From Humisphaera borealis (GTDB lineage Bacteria; Planctomycetota; Phycisphaerae; Tepidisphaerales; Tepidisphaeraceae), in NCBI RefSeq assembly GCF_015169395.1, contig NZ_CP063458.1:1798001-1862000 (forward strand): DNA of 64,000 bases, read 5' to 3'. Each line of letters begins with the position of its first letter. Position 1 is the stretch's first letter. The notes below the pieces were generated by a model that was not told the origin of the DNA, did no database searches, and saw only the letters and a list, made by a program, of their open reading frames with translations. The position numbers and the translations under genes were made by a program. Positions 43,787-53,479 of the stretch are shown piece after piece.

Positions 43787-44023
43787 ATGACCAATCGATT
43801 GAACGAAGCAGACGCGGTGCATGAAGAGGGCAAGGCAGCGGCAATGGCGCACCTGTGGCTACTGCCGATGACCGAAGCCGACCGCGAATTGGCTATCGAG
43901 TTCGGAGCGAGCCTATACCGGCAGGTTCGCCCCCACCTGCTGAACCACGCCGGGCTGACCGTGTCCGCCGTCTTTGCCGCCGCCCTGGCGTATGGCGAAG
44001 CGGTGCAGGCGAACGAAATCTAA
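43787..44023 (+). CDS. Small helical element protein
   Basis: A 78-residue, mainly helical protein (MTNRLNEADAVHEEGKAAAM...). No domain recognised. It is the last gene before the integrase, 37 bases upstream of it. Confidence 0.45.
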   Translation: MTNRLNEADAVHEEGKAAAMAHLWLLPMTEADRELAIEFGASLYRQVRPHLLNHAGLTVSAVFAAALAYGEAVQANEI

Positions 44024-44060
44024 CGCCGGGCTGATCCCCTGGCAGAATCGAAGGTGACCT

Positions 44061-45551
44061 ATGGCAAGTCTGATTGATGACGGCGGCAACCTGTGGCGCG
44101 TGCAGTACACCCCGGCTGACGGCGGCAAGCGCCAAACGCTCCGCACGGGCAACATGAAGCCACGCGAGGCGCAGCGGTTCGCGGACAAGGTAGAAGCCCT
44201 GGTATCCGCCAAGCGACAGGGGCGACCGATCGACGATTCGACCGCCGCTTGGGTCGATGAGTTGACGGGCACCCTGCGTCAACGCCTGGAAGCCAAAGGA
44301 TTGGTGAAGCCGCAGGCGAAGCCCGGCGAGATGAAGCTAGGACCGGCGCTCGACAAGTGGATTGAGACGATGAGCGTCAAGCCCGCTAGCCTCATCTTCT
44401 ACGGGCAAGTTCGGCGCGACCTGCTGGCGTTCTTCGGGAAGGATCGCGACATCGCCACCATCGGACCGGAGCAGGCAGACGAGTGGCGGACGTGGTACAC
44501 ACAAAAGACAATCGGGAGGACCGGACGCCCGTTGTCGGTCGCGACCATCAGCAGGCGCGTCGTGGCTTGCCGCCATTTCTTTAAGACCCTTGTCCGGTGG
44601 AAGATGGTCATCGAGAACCCCTTCGCCGAGGTCAAGACCGGTTCACAGAAGAACAAGTCCCGCGCCTACTTCATTACCCGCGAAATGACGGACAAGGTAT
44701 TTGCCGAATGCCCCGATGCCGAGTGGCGTCTGATCGTTGCCCTAAGCCGCTACGGCGGGCTGCGGTGCCCTTCCGAGCACGTCTTACTGCGGTGGCAGGA
44801 TATCAATTGGGAGAAGGGGCGGATTCTGATTCACTCCCCGAAAACCGAACAGTACGCCGGACAGGAAACCCGTTGGTTGCCGCTCTTCCCTGAGTTGAAG
44901 CCCTTCCTGATGGAGTGCTTCGAGCAGGCGGCAGAAGGGGCGGAATACGTCATCGTGAAGCGCAGGAGCGCCAAGGTTAACCTGCGGACGCAGCTTCAGC
45001 GGATCATCACCCGAGCCGGGCTGACACCGTGGCCGCGTCTGTTCCACAACCTGCGGGCGACCCGCCAGACGGAACTAACCGAGGATTTCCCCTCGCACGT
45101 TGTCAGCGAATGGCTTGGCAACTCGGAAGACGTGGCGGCAGACCATTATCTGCAGGTCACCGATCAGCACTTCGAACGAGCGGCGGCAGCACCAGCGCAG
45201 GCGGCGCATAATGCGGCGCAGCGAGACTTGGAAACGGTGCAAAAGGCTGTGCAAGTCGCGACACCCACAAACGCAAAAACCACTGTGTTACCAGTGGTTG
45301 CGCCAGTCTGCACAAGTTCGCAGTCTGTTAAGGTGTTCCCGAGAGGTCTCGAACCTCTAACCTTCGGCTTCGGAGGCCGACGCTCTATCCAATTGAGCTA
45401 CGAGAACGTTCACGAGGCAAGGTGCCTACCGCCAGTTCGAAATGATATCGCACAATCGCGTTGGCGTCCATTCTGCGCCGCAGCATGGCAACCGCCATCC
45501 AAGGCGACCGCCATCAACCCAGCGCACGCCGTGCCGCCGCCGGGAGAGTAA
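44061..45551 (+). CDS. int: Tyrosine integrase with att site inside its gene
   Basis: A phage-type tyrosine recombinase. The N-terminal arm and SAM-like core-binding domain occupy about 75-190; the catalytic domain holds Arg235 (GGLRCPSE), His329-Arg332 (FHNLRATRQ), His346/Trp351 (HVVSEWLGN) and nucleophile Tyr363 (ADHYLQV), so it should be active. The 15-bp att core begins exactly at codon 425. In the integrated state the frame runs on through antisense tRNA-Arg and host DNA, ending in 72 foreign residues and overlapping the neighbouring host regulator gene. In the circular form codon 424 would join 59 native codons now at 32,504-32,683. AAGGTGA precedes the ATG. Confidence 0.92.
   Translation: MASLIDDGGNLWRVQYTPADGGKRQTLRTGNMKPREAQRFADKVEALVSAKRQGRPIDDSTAAWVDELTGTLRQRLEAKGLVKPQAKPGEMKLGPALDKWIETMSVKPASLIFYGQVRRDLLAFFGKDRDIATIGPEQADEWRTWYTQKTIGRTGRPLSVATISRRVVACRHFFKTLVRWKMVIENPFAEVKTGSQKNKSRAYFITREMTDKVFAECPDAEWRLIVALSRYGGLRCPSEHVLLRWQDINWEKGRILIHSPKTEQYAGQETRWLPLFPELKPFLMECFEQAAEGAEYVIVKRRSAKVNLRTQLQRIITRAGLTPWPRLFHNLRATRQTELTEDFPSHVVSEWLGNSEDVAADHYLQVTDQHFERAAAAPAQAAHNAAQRDLETVQKAVQVATPTNAKTTVLPVVAPVCTSSQSVKVFPRGLEPLTFGFGGRRSIQLSYENVHEARCLPPVRNDIAQSRWRPFCAAAWQPPSKATAINPAHAVPPPGE
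45333..45347. repeat. attR core
   Basis: GTGTTCCCGAGAGGT, identical to attL. It covers the last 14 bases of the tRNA-Arg (3' acceptor arm and part of the T stem) plus one flanking base, and codons 425-429 of the integrase frame on the other strand. Confidence 0.88.
45334..45407 (-). tRNA. tRNA-Arg (anticodon CCG)
   Basis: Full cloverleaf on the minus strand: acceptor GTTCTCG / CGGGAAC (one G-T pair), D arm GCTC/GAGC, anticodon arm TCGGC-CTCCGAA-GCCGA with anticodon CCG, and T arm AGAGG-TTCGAGA-CCTCT. The discriminator is A and CCA is not encoded. The 3' end is the integration target of the element, and the gene remains intact after integration. Confidence 0.95.
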
Positions 45552-45936
45552 TGGGTTCCTTCCGGCGTTGGGTCGCCTGCATGGCGTCGGCGACGACGCC
45601 TTCCAGGACGGCAATGTATTCCAGAAAACGCTCGCGGCCCGATTCGCTAAGCAGCACCTGCGTGTGCGGGCGATTGTTCCGCGTCGATTTGACCACATCC
45701 ACGAACCCCTGCTCCTGCAACAGCTGAAGCTGTCGGCTCAGGTTGCCGTCGGTCAGGTGGCACAACTGCTTGAGGTCACTGAAACTCAGCCCCTCGGTGT
45801 TGGCCGCGAGGGACGAGAGAATGCTGAGCCTGGCGCGCTCATGGATGACGCGCTCCAGTCCGTCGTAAGCGAAACGCCCGCGCGACGCATCGGCTGACGC
45901 CTTGGAAGATTCGGGTTGTTGATTACGCTCGGCCAT
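45514..45936 (-). CDS. Winged-helix transcriptional regulator
   Basis: A 140-residue protein. Residues about 25-105 form a MarR/ArsR-like winged helix: RARLSILSSLAANTEGLSFS, DLKQLCHLTDGNLSRQLQLL and an EQGFVDVVKSTRNNRPHTQV wing typical of the HTH_27 family. A helical C-terminal tail probably dimerises. GGAG seven bases ahead supports the start. It follows a polytopic membrane protein gene by 96 bases on the same strand, a common pairing in which the regulator controls the membrane protein. Confidence 0.82.
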   Translation of the reverse strand: MAERNQQPESSKASADASRGRFAYDGLERVIHERARLSILSSLAANTEGLSFSDLKQLCHLTDGNLSRQLQLLQEQGFVDVVKSTRNNRPHTQVLLSESGRERFLEYIAVLEGVVADAMQATQRRKEPITLPAAARRALG

Positions 45937-46032
45937 TGCCGCGCTCCACGTTGTAACAATTCAAAGTTGTAACCATTCCAAGTGCTGCCATCCGGGTCTC
46001 GGCCACTCCGAATGGTGCCCATGGCAAGCTTT

Positions 46033-46650
46033 TCAGATCGATCCTGCGGCCCGGCGTTCCAGGGTCCAGTAAAGGACCGCCGCCGCCAGAAACTGTCCGC
46101 CGCCAAACGCGACCGCCATCTGCACTGAGAAGCTGATGTCTTTCCGCGTCGCGATACAGAGCATGCCGGCCAGCAGATACCAGGCACCGACGATAAACGT
46201 CCCTCGCGGCAGCACGCGGCGGCTTGCCATCACACCCAAGCCGAACAGCGTACACCAGAGTCCCGGCAACATGTTCAGCGATCCGCCAGCCCACTCGGCG
46301 ATGGCGTACGTCAGCATCGCGCCCGCGACCAGGCAGGGAACGAACTGCTCGACCGCCGACAGTGTCATCTCGCGCTGCATCGGCGAATGGTTCCGCCGAA
46401 AGCGCACAAACATTTCAGTCCCGACGACCGCGAGGCTCGCCCCCGCCGCCGCCAGCCAGACCCACAGCGCCGCGAAGTAGTTCTCGACAAGCGTCGCCTC
46501 GCCGATCAGGTAGCGCTGCACGCCCGCCGCGACCAGCGCCATCACCGCCGAGAACGCGGTGGTCGCCGCCCGATACCCGCGGAACACCTGCGTCCGCGCC
46601 ATCTGCTGTCGGATCTCGGCGATCTGAGAAAGGGCGTCGTCGAGCTTCAT
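46033..46650 (-). CDS. Polytopic membrane protein
   Basis: A 205-residue protein starting MKLDDALSQIAEIRQQMART. After a soluble amphipathic N-terminus there are about six hydrophobic segments (for example VMALVAAGVQRYLI, FAALWVWLAAAGASLAVV, CLVAGAMLTYAIAEW, LWCTLFGLGVMAS, FIVGAWYLLAGMLCI, FGGGQFLAAAVLYW). No transporter motif is visible. It is upstream of the winged-helix regulator and likely co-transcribed. Confidence 0.75.
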   Translation of the reverse strand: MKLDDALSQIAEIRQQMARTQVFRGYRAATTAFSAVMALVAAGVQRYLIGEATLVENYFAALWVWLAAAGASLAVVGTEMFVRFRRNHSPMQREMTLSAVEQFVPCLVAGAMLTYAIAEWAGGSLNMLPGLWCTLFGLGVMASRRVLPRGTFIVGAWYLLAGMLCIATRKDISFSVQMAVAFGGGQFLAAAVLYWTLERRAAGSI

Positions 46651-46945
46651 AGCGACGGTCCGGCAGTGCAGCGCAAACCAGCGATGACATCTTACACCGC
46701 GAACTTTACATTGCAAAGGCGATGGACATTGCATCGTCGAAAGTCGATTCGCATTGGCGGAATGTCGGCTGGTGAAAGGGGAATCGATGGGGTCGTCGGC
46801 TGACTGAAGCCGTGTACGGGCATCACAGTCGGCAAACAGCAGTCGACGCTCCGACGTCAACAATCCGCCATCCCGCCTTGCCCCGGCGCATCCTTGCGTT
46901 ATGTTGCCGGCGGTAACGAACTCATCCTTTCAACGGAGCAACGTC

Positions 46946-47284
46946 ATGGCTGGCAAATTCGAGCTCAAGAAGTCCCCGTCGGGCAAGTTCATGTTCAATC
47001 TCAAGGCCGGCAACGGTCAGGTCATCCTGACCAGCGAGCTGTACAACGAGAAGGCCAGTGCCGAGAACGGCATCGCGTCGGTGAAGAAGAACTCGGCCGA
47101 CGACGCCCGCTTCGAGCGCAAGAAAAGCAAGAACGACGAGCCCTACTTCGTCCTGACGGCGACCAACGGCCAGACGATCGGCAAGAGCGAGATGTACACG
47201 ACCACCGCCGCAATGGAGAACGGCATCGCGTCGGTCAAGACCAACGGCCCGACGGCGGCGATCGACGACACCACGGCGGCGTGA
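46946..47284 (+). CDS. DUF1508 (YegP-like) protein
   Basis: A 112-residue protein made of two tandem DUF1508 units: GKFELKKSPSGKFMFNLKAG...AENGIASVKKN and FERKKSKNDEPYFVLTATNG...MENGIASVKTN. The family is small, cytoplasmic and of unknown biochemical role (Escherichia coli YegP). The ATG at 46946 follows CGGAG. A strong hairpin terminator lies ~50 bases downstream. Confidence 0.9.
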   Translation: MAGKFELKKSPSGKFMFNLKAGNGQVILTSELYNEKASAENGIASVKKNSADDARFERKKSKNDEPYFVLTATNGQTIGKSEMYTTTAAMENGIASVKTNGPTAAIDDTTAA

Positions 47285-47336
47285 GCTCCGGTGCGACGAA
47301 TCCCCGATCAGAATTGAGTCGCATGCTGATTCACGC

Positions 47337-47363
47337 AAAGCCCGGGTCTTCGGCCCGGGCTTT
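47337..47363. terminator. intrinsic terminator
   Basis: AAAGCCCGGG (47,337-47,346) pairs perfectly with CCCGGGCTTT (47,354-47,363) around a short TCTTCGG loop. It lies between the convergent DUF1508 and sulfatase genes and has A/T-rich edges on both sides. Confidence 0.85.
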
Positions 47364-47441
47364 GTCGTGTCATGCCTCGGGCAGCACTGTTCGGTGCGCA
47401 CAGTGCGACGAACCCCGTTCCCCACGAGAGGCGGACTGCGT

Positions 47442-48833
47442 TTACTTTTCCGTCTTCTTTTTACCCGGTGTGATCATCGTGACCGGGGCGCCCTTGAGCA
47501 GCGGATTACCGAACACTGCCTGCTTGTCGCCCTGCTGCTCCATCCAGGCGGAGAGGTCTGCCCGCATCGCCGCAAGCCGGTCGGCGTGCGCCGGATCGGA
47601 CGCGAGGTTGCGCAGTTCGTACGGGTCGGCCGTCAGGTCGTACAGCTCTTCAGCCGGCCGCTCGCTGTAGCGTTTGACAATCGCCGCGGCGGCGGGGTCG
47701 CGCTCGGCGGCCGCGAGCCAGGTCTTCCAGTACACCAGCCCGCTCGGCCCTGTGGACCGGGAGATGTGCGTGTGGTGCTGGAACTCCGGATGCAGGTTGC
47801 GGATGTACTTCCAGTCGCGCGTGCGGACACTGCGAATCGGGTACACGTTGAAATCGCCGTCGCCGCTGTGCGTGCTGTAAACGCGGTCGCGATGGGCCGT
47901 GGCCGTTCCGCGCAGGATGCCCGCGAACGACTTCCCGTCCAACCCTTCCGGCACCTTTCCACCGCCCAGTTCGATTAGCGTCGGGAGCAGATCCGGCCAG
48001 CACAACATCGCATCGCTGGACGTGCCCGGCTTGATCCTGCCCGGCCAGGCCACGATCAGCGGAATGCGAATGCCGGCGTCGTAAAGGTTCCACTTCCCGA
48101 AAGGCCACGCGCCGCCGTGGTCGGCGGTGTAGATGAACAGGGTGTCGCCGGGAATCTTCTGTCCCACCAGCGCTCGAACCTCGCCGAGCAGTGTGTCGGA
48201 CTTGGTGACGTCGGTGAGGTAACTGGCCCGCTCTTCCCGTGTGACGGCGGTATCAACGTGCGTCGGCGGAATCTTTACCGCCGCCGGGTCGTAGGTGCGC
48301 TCGGCACTCCAAGGCGTGTGGGGGTGCCGCGTGCCGACGAAGAGGCAAAGGGGTTTGGCGGCGTTGCGACCGGCCAGGAACTTCGCCACCGCGGCCGTAT
48401 CCGAAAGCCCCTGATTCGGACCGTCGACGTAATCAAAGCCGTGATCCTTGGCGTAGGTGTTGTGGGCCACCTTGCCGATCGCGGCCACCTCATAGCCGAG
48501 CGCATGAAGTGCAGGCGGAAGCGAGGCGACATTGGCATTCTTGGCCTTGTGGTTCGGCTCGGCCCCGTTCCGAGCTGACCAGAGCCCGGTCAGCAGCGCC
48601 GTCCGGCTCGGACCGCACGCCGGCGAAGCCACAAATGCGTGGGTGAACTTCATCCCGTCGGCGGCCAGTCGAGCCATGTTCGGCGTGCGGACTTCCGTCG
48701 AACCGTACGCCTCGGAGTCCAACTGGCTGTGATCGTCTGAGATAAAAACAACGACGTTCGGCGGTGTCGCCCCGAACGACGACTGCGTGCCAAGCGTGCA
48801 GAAAATCGCCAGTAAAAGGGCAATGCGTTTCAT
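47442..48833 (-). CDS. Secreted sulfatase
   Basis: A 463-residue type I sulfatase with a signal peptide (MKRIALLLAIFCTLGTQSSFG). The formylglycine motif is CGPSRTALLTG with Cys73 as the residue to be modified; metal ligands ISDDHS (33-34) and TADHGGAWPFGKWNLYD are present, as is the basic HPHTPW loop. It requires a formylglycine-generating enzyme, not seen here. Planctomycete sulfatases of this kind desulfate extracellular polysaccharides. Convergent with the DUF1508 gene. Confidence 0.92.
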   Translation of the reverse strand: MKRIALLLAIFCTLGTQSSFGATPPNVVVFISDDHSQLDSEAYGSTEVRTPNMARLAADGMKFTHAFVASPACGPSRTALLTGLWSARNGAEPNHKAKNANVASLPPALHALGYEVAAIGKVAHNTYAKDHGFDYVDGPNQGLSDTAAVAKFLAGRNAAKPLCLFVGTRHPHTPWSAERTYDPAAVKIPPTHVDTAVTREERASYLTDVTKSDTLLGEVRALVGQKIPGDTLFIYTADHGGAWPFGKWNLYDAGIRIPLIVAWPGRIKPGTSSDAMLCWPDLLPTLIELGGGKVPEGLDGKSFAGILRGTATAHRDRVYSTHSGDGDFNVYPIRSVRTRDWKYIRNLHPEFQHHTHISRSTGPSGLVYWKTWLAAAERDPAAAAIVKRYSERPAEELYDLTADPYELRNLASDPAHADRLAAMRADLSAWMEQQGDKQAVFGNPLLKGAPVTMITPGKKKTEK

Positions 48834-49657
48834 GATTTGAAGGGCCTATCGCGTATGATCGTGACAATCCGTTGAAGCCAGCACTCGACCGGCCGACCCG
48901 TCCGGGAGCCTGAACAACTCAACGGCCTCTGGTCATGAAAATTGCATCGGTGTCGGTGCGGCACATCGCGGTGACGATGAACCGTTCGAGCGGGCGGGTT
49001 ATCTCGCAACATCACGCATCTCCAGCACCACTACATTGTTCTGGACAATTCGTATCCGTACAACACACTAACAGATGAATTGCGAGCAAGGCTTTTCTGC
49101 GGACATTGTTGGTCGTGCGACTTTGAATTGCGTAACGCTCGGACGGGCGTCTCTGGATGGCGCGATCGCCAGGGGCGGACTGATTTCGGTCGGGACGGCT
49201 CGGGTTCGTTTGGCGAAAACACGGGAGCGTTGTGACCGCAAGATCTAATTCGATCTTGGTGTCCTGGCCTGGCGTTCGCTTGGGGACGAGCCTCAACGTT
49301 CGGCCCCTCACCCCAACCCTCTCCCCCGAGTACAGGGGAGAGGGAGCTGAAGGCGATTCTCGGGTTCGTTCGGCAACAAGCCGCGGGCGCAGCGTACTCG
49401 CGGAGCCCCGGGTCTTCGGTGTGATCTCGGGTTCGTTCGGCGGTCCTGTGCTGGGTTCGTTCGGTAGAACGAAGTGGCGGAGGATGAACGGCTATCGACG
49501 TGTGACGCACCTTGCACGGCTTGGAAAGCCGTATCACGGACAGCGGTCGCAAGGGGGTGTTCTCGGGTTCGTTCGGCGCGGGCGCGCGTCGAACGTCGTC
49601 AACCGGCGGGAGTACCTAAGGACGGGAATAGAGGGATTACCTGACGGAGTGACATCC
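48834..49657. other. repeat-containing intergenic region
   Basis: 824 bases with no credible gene. It contains five copies of the GGGTTCGTTCGGC unit (about 49,199; 49,364; 49,429; 49,453; 49,564, with the middle two 24 bases apart), and the CCCTCTCCCC hairpin at 49,317-49,344. Promoters for the divergent sulfatase and propeller genes must lie at its ends. Confidence 0.65.
49317..49344. repeat. dispersed hairpin repeat, second copy
   Basis: CCCTCTCCCC and the reverse complement in CAGGGGAGAGGG pair around GAGTA. It is nearly identical to the hairpin following dcd at 5449-5476. Confidence 0.65.
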
Positions 49658-50911
49658 ATGAACAAGCCGACTCTGCCGGACCAGTTGTCGCGTCGCCGGT
49701 TCCTGCATGCCGCGGGTGGCGGTGTGGGCGGTTTGATGCTGGGGCTGACGCCGACCGGTCTGACGCGGCTGCACGCCGCGGACACCGTTGCGCTTGCAGA
49801 GGCTGATCCGGTGGCGGCTTGGAAATCTAGGCCGCGGATCGCTCCTGTCTCGATGGTGCCCGGGCGGCACACCATCCATAGTTATTATGTCGCCAACCCC
49901 GAGAGCCCCGACGGCAAGCGGGTGCTGTTCTTCTCATCGACCCACCCTGCCGGGTATGTGGGCGAGGTGCGGATCATGGACCGCGCCACCGGCAAGGAAA
50001 CCGTCCTGGCCGAGAACGTACACACCGAAGACGCCCATCGCGTCGCCTGCCAGCAATGGCTGTCGGGCGGCAAGCGGGTGGCGTATCACGAAGTAATCGA
50101 CAAGAAGTGGCGGGTGGTAGTCGTTGATGTCGAAACGCTCGCCAGGACCGTTGTTGCCGAGGACCGGCAGGTCGGCTTCGGCCAGCCCGCCGGCGACCTG
50201 CTGCCGATGTACGGCTGTCACTGGAACCCCGGCACCCACCGCGACCTGGAACTGTGGGACGCCAGGACCGGACAGATCACCACGCGGGCGACCATCGCCG
50301 AAGTGCAAGCCAAGTACGGCGAATGGTTTGCGAAAGAGTTCAAGGGCAAGCCCTGCTCGATCTTCTTCCCCGTGCTCAGCCCGGACGGCAAGCGGGTGTT
50401 CTTCAAGCTGGCGGCCGGCGGCGGTGGCGACAACTTCATGGCCAAGGTCGCCAGCCAGCGGCAAGGCATTGTCTGTTATGACCTGGCCCGATCGGCGTGC
50501 ATCTGGCAGCGCGGGCAGTGGGGTCACCCGGCGTGGATGCCCGATTCACGGCACATCTTCGAGGTCGGCAACATCGTCATCGATACCGACGCCGAGGGGT
50601 TCAAGTACACCAAGCTCAAGGACGTCCCCAGTCCGCGCGGATCGCACCCCTCGGTTCGCCCGGACAGCAAACTCATGGTGACCGACGGCATCAGCGAACC
50701 GATCGGGGGCAAGCCCGGCGAGTGGGGCATCGTCGTCGGCAACATGGCCGGCGGGTCCTGGACGATGATCCACAGCTTCGACCAGACCAAGGGGGCCAAG
50801 TCCTGGCGGCGGAACGACCCGCACCCGGTCTTCAGCGCCGACGGGAAACGCATCTACTATAATGTGAGCGATGGGGAGTTCTCCCGACTCTTTGTGGCGG
50901 AAGAGGGGTGA
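49658..50911 (+). CDS. Tat-exported PD40-type beta-propeller protein
   Basis: A 417-residue protein. The N-terminus SRRRFLHAAGGGVGGLMLGL is a Tat signal. The rest is a TolB/PD40-like propeller with repeated SPDGKRVFF, SADGKRIYYNVSDG and RPDSKLMV strands; the arrangement, including HTEDAHR and MYGCHWNPG, resembles oligogalacturonate-lyase-like propellers, but I cannot confirm lyase residues. The ATG at 49658 follows GGAG. Likely extracellular, carbohydrate-related. Confidence 0.75.
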   Translation: MNKPTLPDQLSRRRFLHAAGGGVGGLMLGLTPTGLTRLHAADTVALAEADPVAAWKSRPRIAPVSMVPGRHTIHSYYVANPESPDGKRVLFFSSTHPAGYVGEVRIMDRATGKETVLAENVHTEDAHRVACQQWLSGGKRVAYHEVIDKKWRVVVVDVETLARTVVAEDRQVGFGQPAGDLLPMYGCHWNPGTHRDLELWDARTGQITTRATIAEVQAKYGEWFAKEFKGKPCSIFFPVLSPDGKRVFFKLAAGGGGDNFMAKVASQRQGIVCYDLARSACIWQRGQWGHPAWMPDSRHIFEVGNIVIDTDAEGFKYTKLKDVPSPRGSHPSVRPDSKLMVTDGISEPIGGKPGEWGIVVGNMAGGSWTMIHSFDQTKGAKSWRRNDPHPVFSADGKRIYYNVSDGEFSRLFVAEEG

Positions 50912-51143
50912 GAAGTTTTTGGATTCCCGCTTCCCGGCTCCTCGCTCCGGTTAGCCGCGACGCGGAGCGGAGCGCGCACGACTTACAAATGCGCGCCGAC
51001 GATCGCATTCCGCACGACCACCCCGACCAACCCCTAACACCCCAACCCAAACATCCTCCTACAATTTTACTGATTTCCTTCTTGACGTTCGGACGATGTT
51101 ATCTAAGAATAGATACCTAACTCGAACGCCTAAGAGGTGACGC

Positions 51144-51764
51144 ATGTTGACTGTCCGCCAGATCGAACGCCTGTACGTTGCCCGTGACTTTTCCCGCCTG
51201 TTGCACGACCTGACGAGCCACCGGGCCGATGCACTGATTCGCTGGGACAAGCAGGCCAATCGCAGTGTGCTTGCCGCCGCGATGTCGGCCATTCGCCTTG
51301 ATGAGCTGAGCCAGGCCCATCATGCGTTCTGCGGGACCATGGTGCGGGCGGTGCTGGCGGCACAGGAAGCGGACGGCGGCTGGGGCGATCCACTGTCGAC
51401 CGCGCTTTGCCTGCGGGCGTTGCTGGCGAGCAAGGGCAACGGGGCGTCGATCGACCGCGGCATGGCGTATCTGGCGGCGGTTCAGCAGGACGCCGGCTCA
51501 TTCCCCGCCGGTCCCTTCCGCCGAATGCCCGCCGACGGGCACGTGACGACCTCGGTCCTCTACCTGCTCGGCGAGTTCGAGACGTTTGCCGCGGCGGTCG
51601 ACGGCTTGGGAGCCGCCGACTGGATCGAGCACAACTTGGCGACACTGGACGACCCGACCCGGGTACTCTGGCGGCACGGCAGTGTCCGCAGCCGTCGAGG
51701 CGGGCCAGGCGCCCCGCGGCTCATCCGCCGACCCGCAAGCGAGCACGTCGCGAAGGTGGCGTGA
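51144..51764 (+). CDS. Alpha-toroid / squalene-cyclase-repeat-like protein
   Basis: A 206-residue protein. The middle contains AAQEADGGWGDPLSTALCLRAL and AAVQQDAGSFPAG, which resemble the QW-type repeats of prenyltransferase / squalene-hopene cyclase alpha-toroids (Q..dGgWG...taLal.aL). It is much shorter than any cyclase and lacks a DxDD motif, so catalysis is unlikely. GAGGTG precedes the ATG. The C-terminus (RHGSVRSRRGGPGAPRLIRR) is basic and may be poorly ordered. Confidence 0.55.
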   Translation: MLTVRQIERLYVARDFSRLLHDLTSHRADALIRWDKQANRSVLAAAMSAIRLDELSQAHHAFCGTMVRAVLAAQEADGGWGDPLSTALCLRALLASKGNGASIDRGMAYLAAVQQDAGSFPAGPFRRMPADGHVTTSVLYLLGEFETFAAAVDGLGAADWIEHNLATLDDPTRVLWRHGSVRSRRGGPGAPRLIRRPASEHVAKVA

Positions 51765-52216
51765 CCAAGTCGCCCCGAGCGTGTGAGCCTGCATCCGAAA
51801 CGAAGAGAGCACGAAGGCGCGAACGCACGAAGGAAACGCGAAGAAGGATGCTGGATCGGTGCCGTATGATCTCTAGCTCTCCATAGATTTCTGGTGATGT
51901 CTCGGGTTCAGGGTAGGCCTATTGGCTGCCTGTCCGACAGATCTCGGCACCAGGATAACGAGGAGTGCAAGAGCGCAAAGAGAGTCAATGTCCCGGCTTC
52001 TTATGCGGATCCGGTCGACTCGACACCCTTCGTGGCTTCTTCGCGCCTTCGTGCCTTCGTGTTCTCTTCGTTTCGATCACGGCTCGGCCGCTGCCGGGTA
52101 GGTCAAAACAGACAATGCCCGTCACGCCGGTTGGCGCGACGGGCATTGTCAGGGTCGTGACGAGTGATTGTCTGCGAGTGTTCTGAGACAGGGAGTACCC
52201 TGTGACCAGCAGTCGT
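51765..52216. other. intergenic region with long inverted repeat and terminator
   Basis: About 450 bases between convergent genes. A ~50-bp imperfect inverted repeat (51,796-51,847 and 52,027-52,076, built of CGAAACGAAGAG and CACGAAGGC units) encloses ~180 bases of anonymous sequence. It is followed by the metK terminator at 52,111-52,150. No gene is supported. Confidence 0.6.
52111..52150. terminator. bidirectional terminator
   Basis: GACAATGCCCGTC (52,111-52,123) and GACGGGCATTGTC (52,138-52,150) form a perfect 13-bp stem, downstream of the minus-strand SAM synthetase gene and the plus-strand toroid-like gene. Confidence 0.75.

Positions 52217-53479
<1,263 letters not shown>

Larger units (their letters stand above)
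32504..45347. mobile_element. Integrated satellite-like element in tRNA-Arg(CCG)
   Basis: An element of about 12.8 kb between two identical 15-bp core sites. The right site is the 3' end of a tRNA-Arg; the integrase is adjacent to it. Genes are almost all on the plus strand in overlapping sets: small HTH/excisionase-like proteins, replication proteins, small and large terminase, an FtsH-peptidase-like protein, unknown proteins, a divergent XRE repressor and integrase. No portal, major capsid, tail, holin or endolysin is recognisable, although much of the coding space is unknown. It fits a phage satellite carrying its own packaging enzymes, or a reduced prophage. Boundaries are strongly supported by the repeat and by the integrase frame that continues across the joined ends. 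Confidence 0.88.

Noticed and set aside
45348-45551. The last ~67 integrase residues (beginning LEPLTFGFGG) as a genuine protein domain
   Set aside because: This part is the antisense of tRNA-Arg plus host DNA and overlaps the neighbouring regulator gene; the native tail is at the other end of the element.
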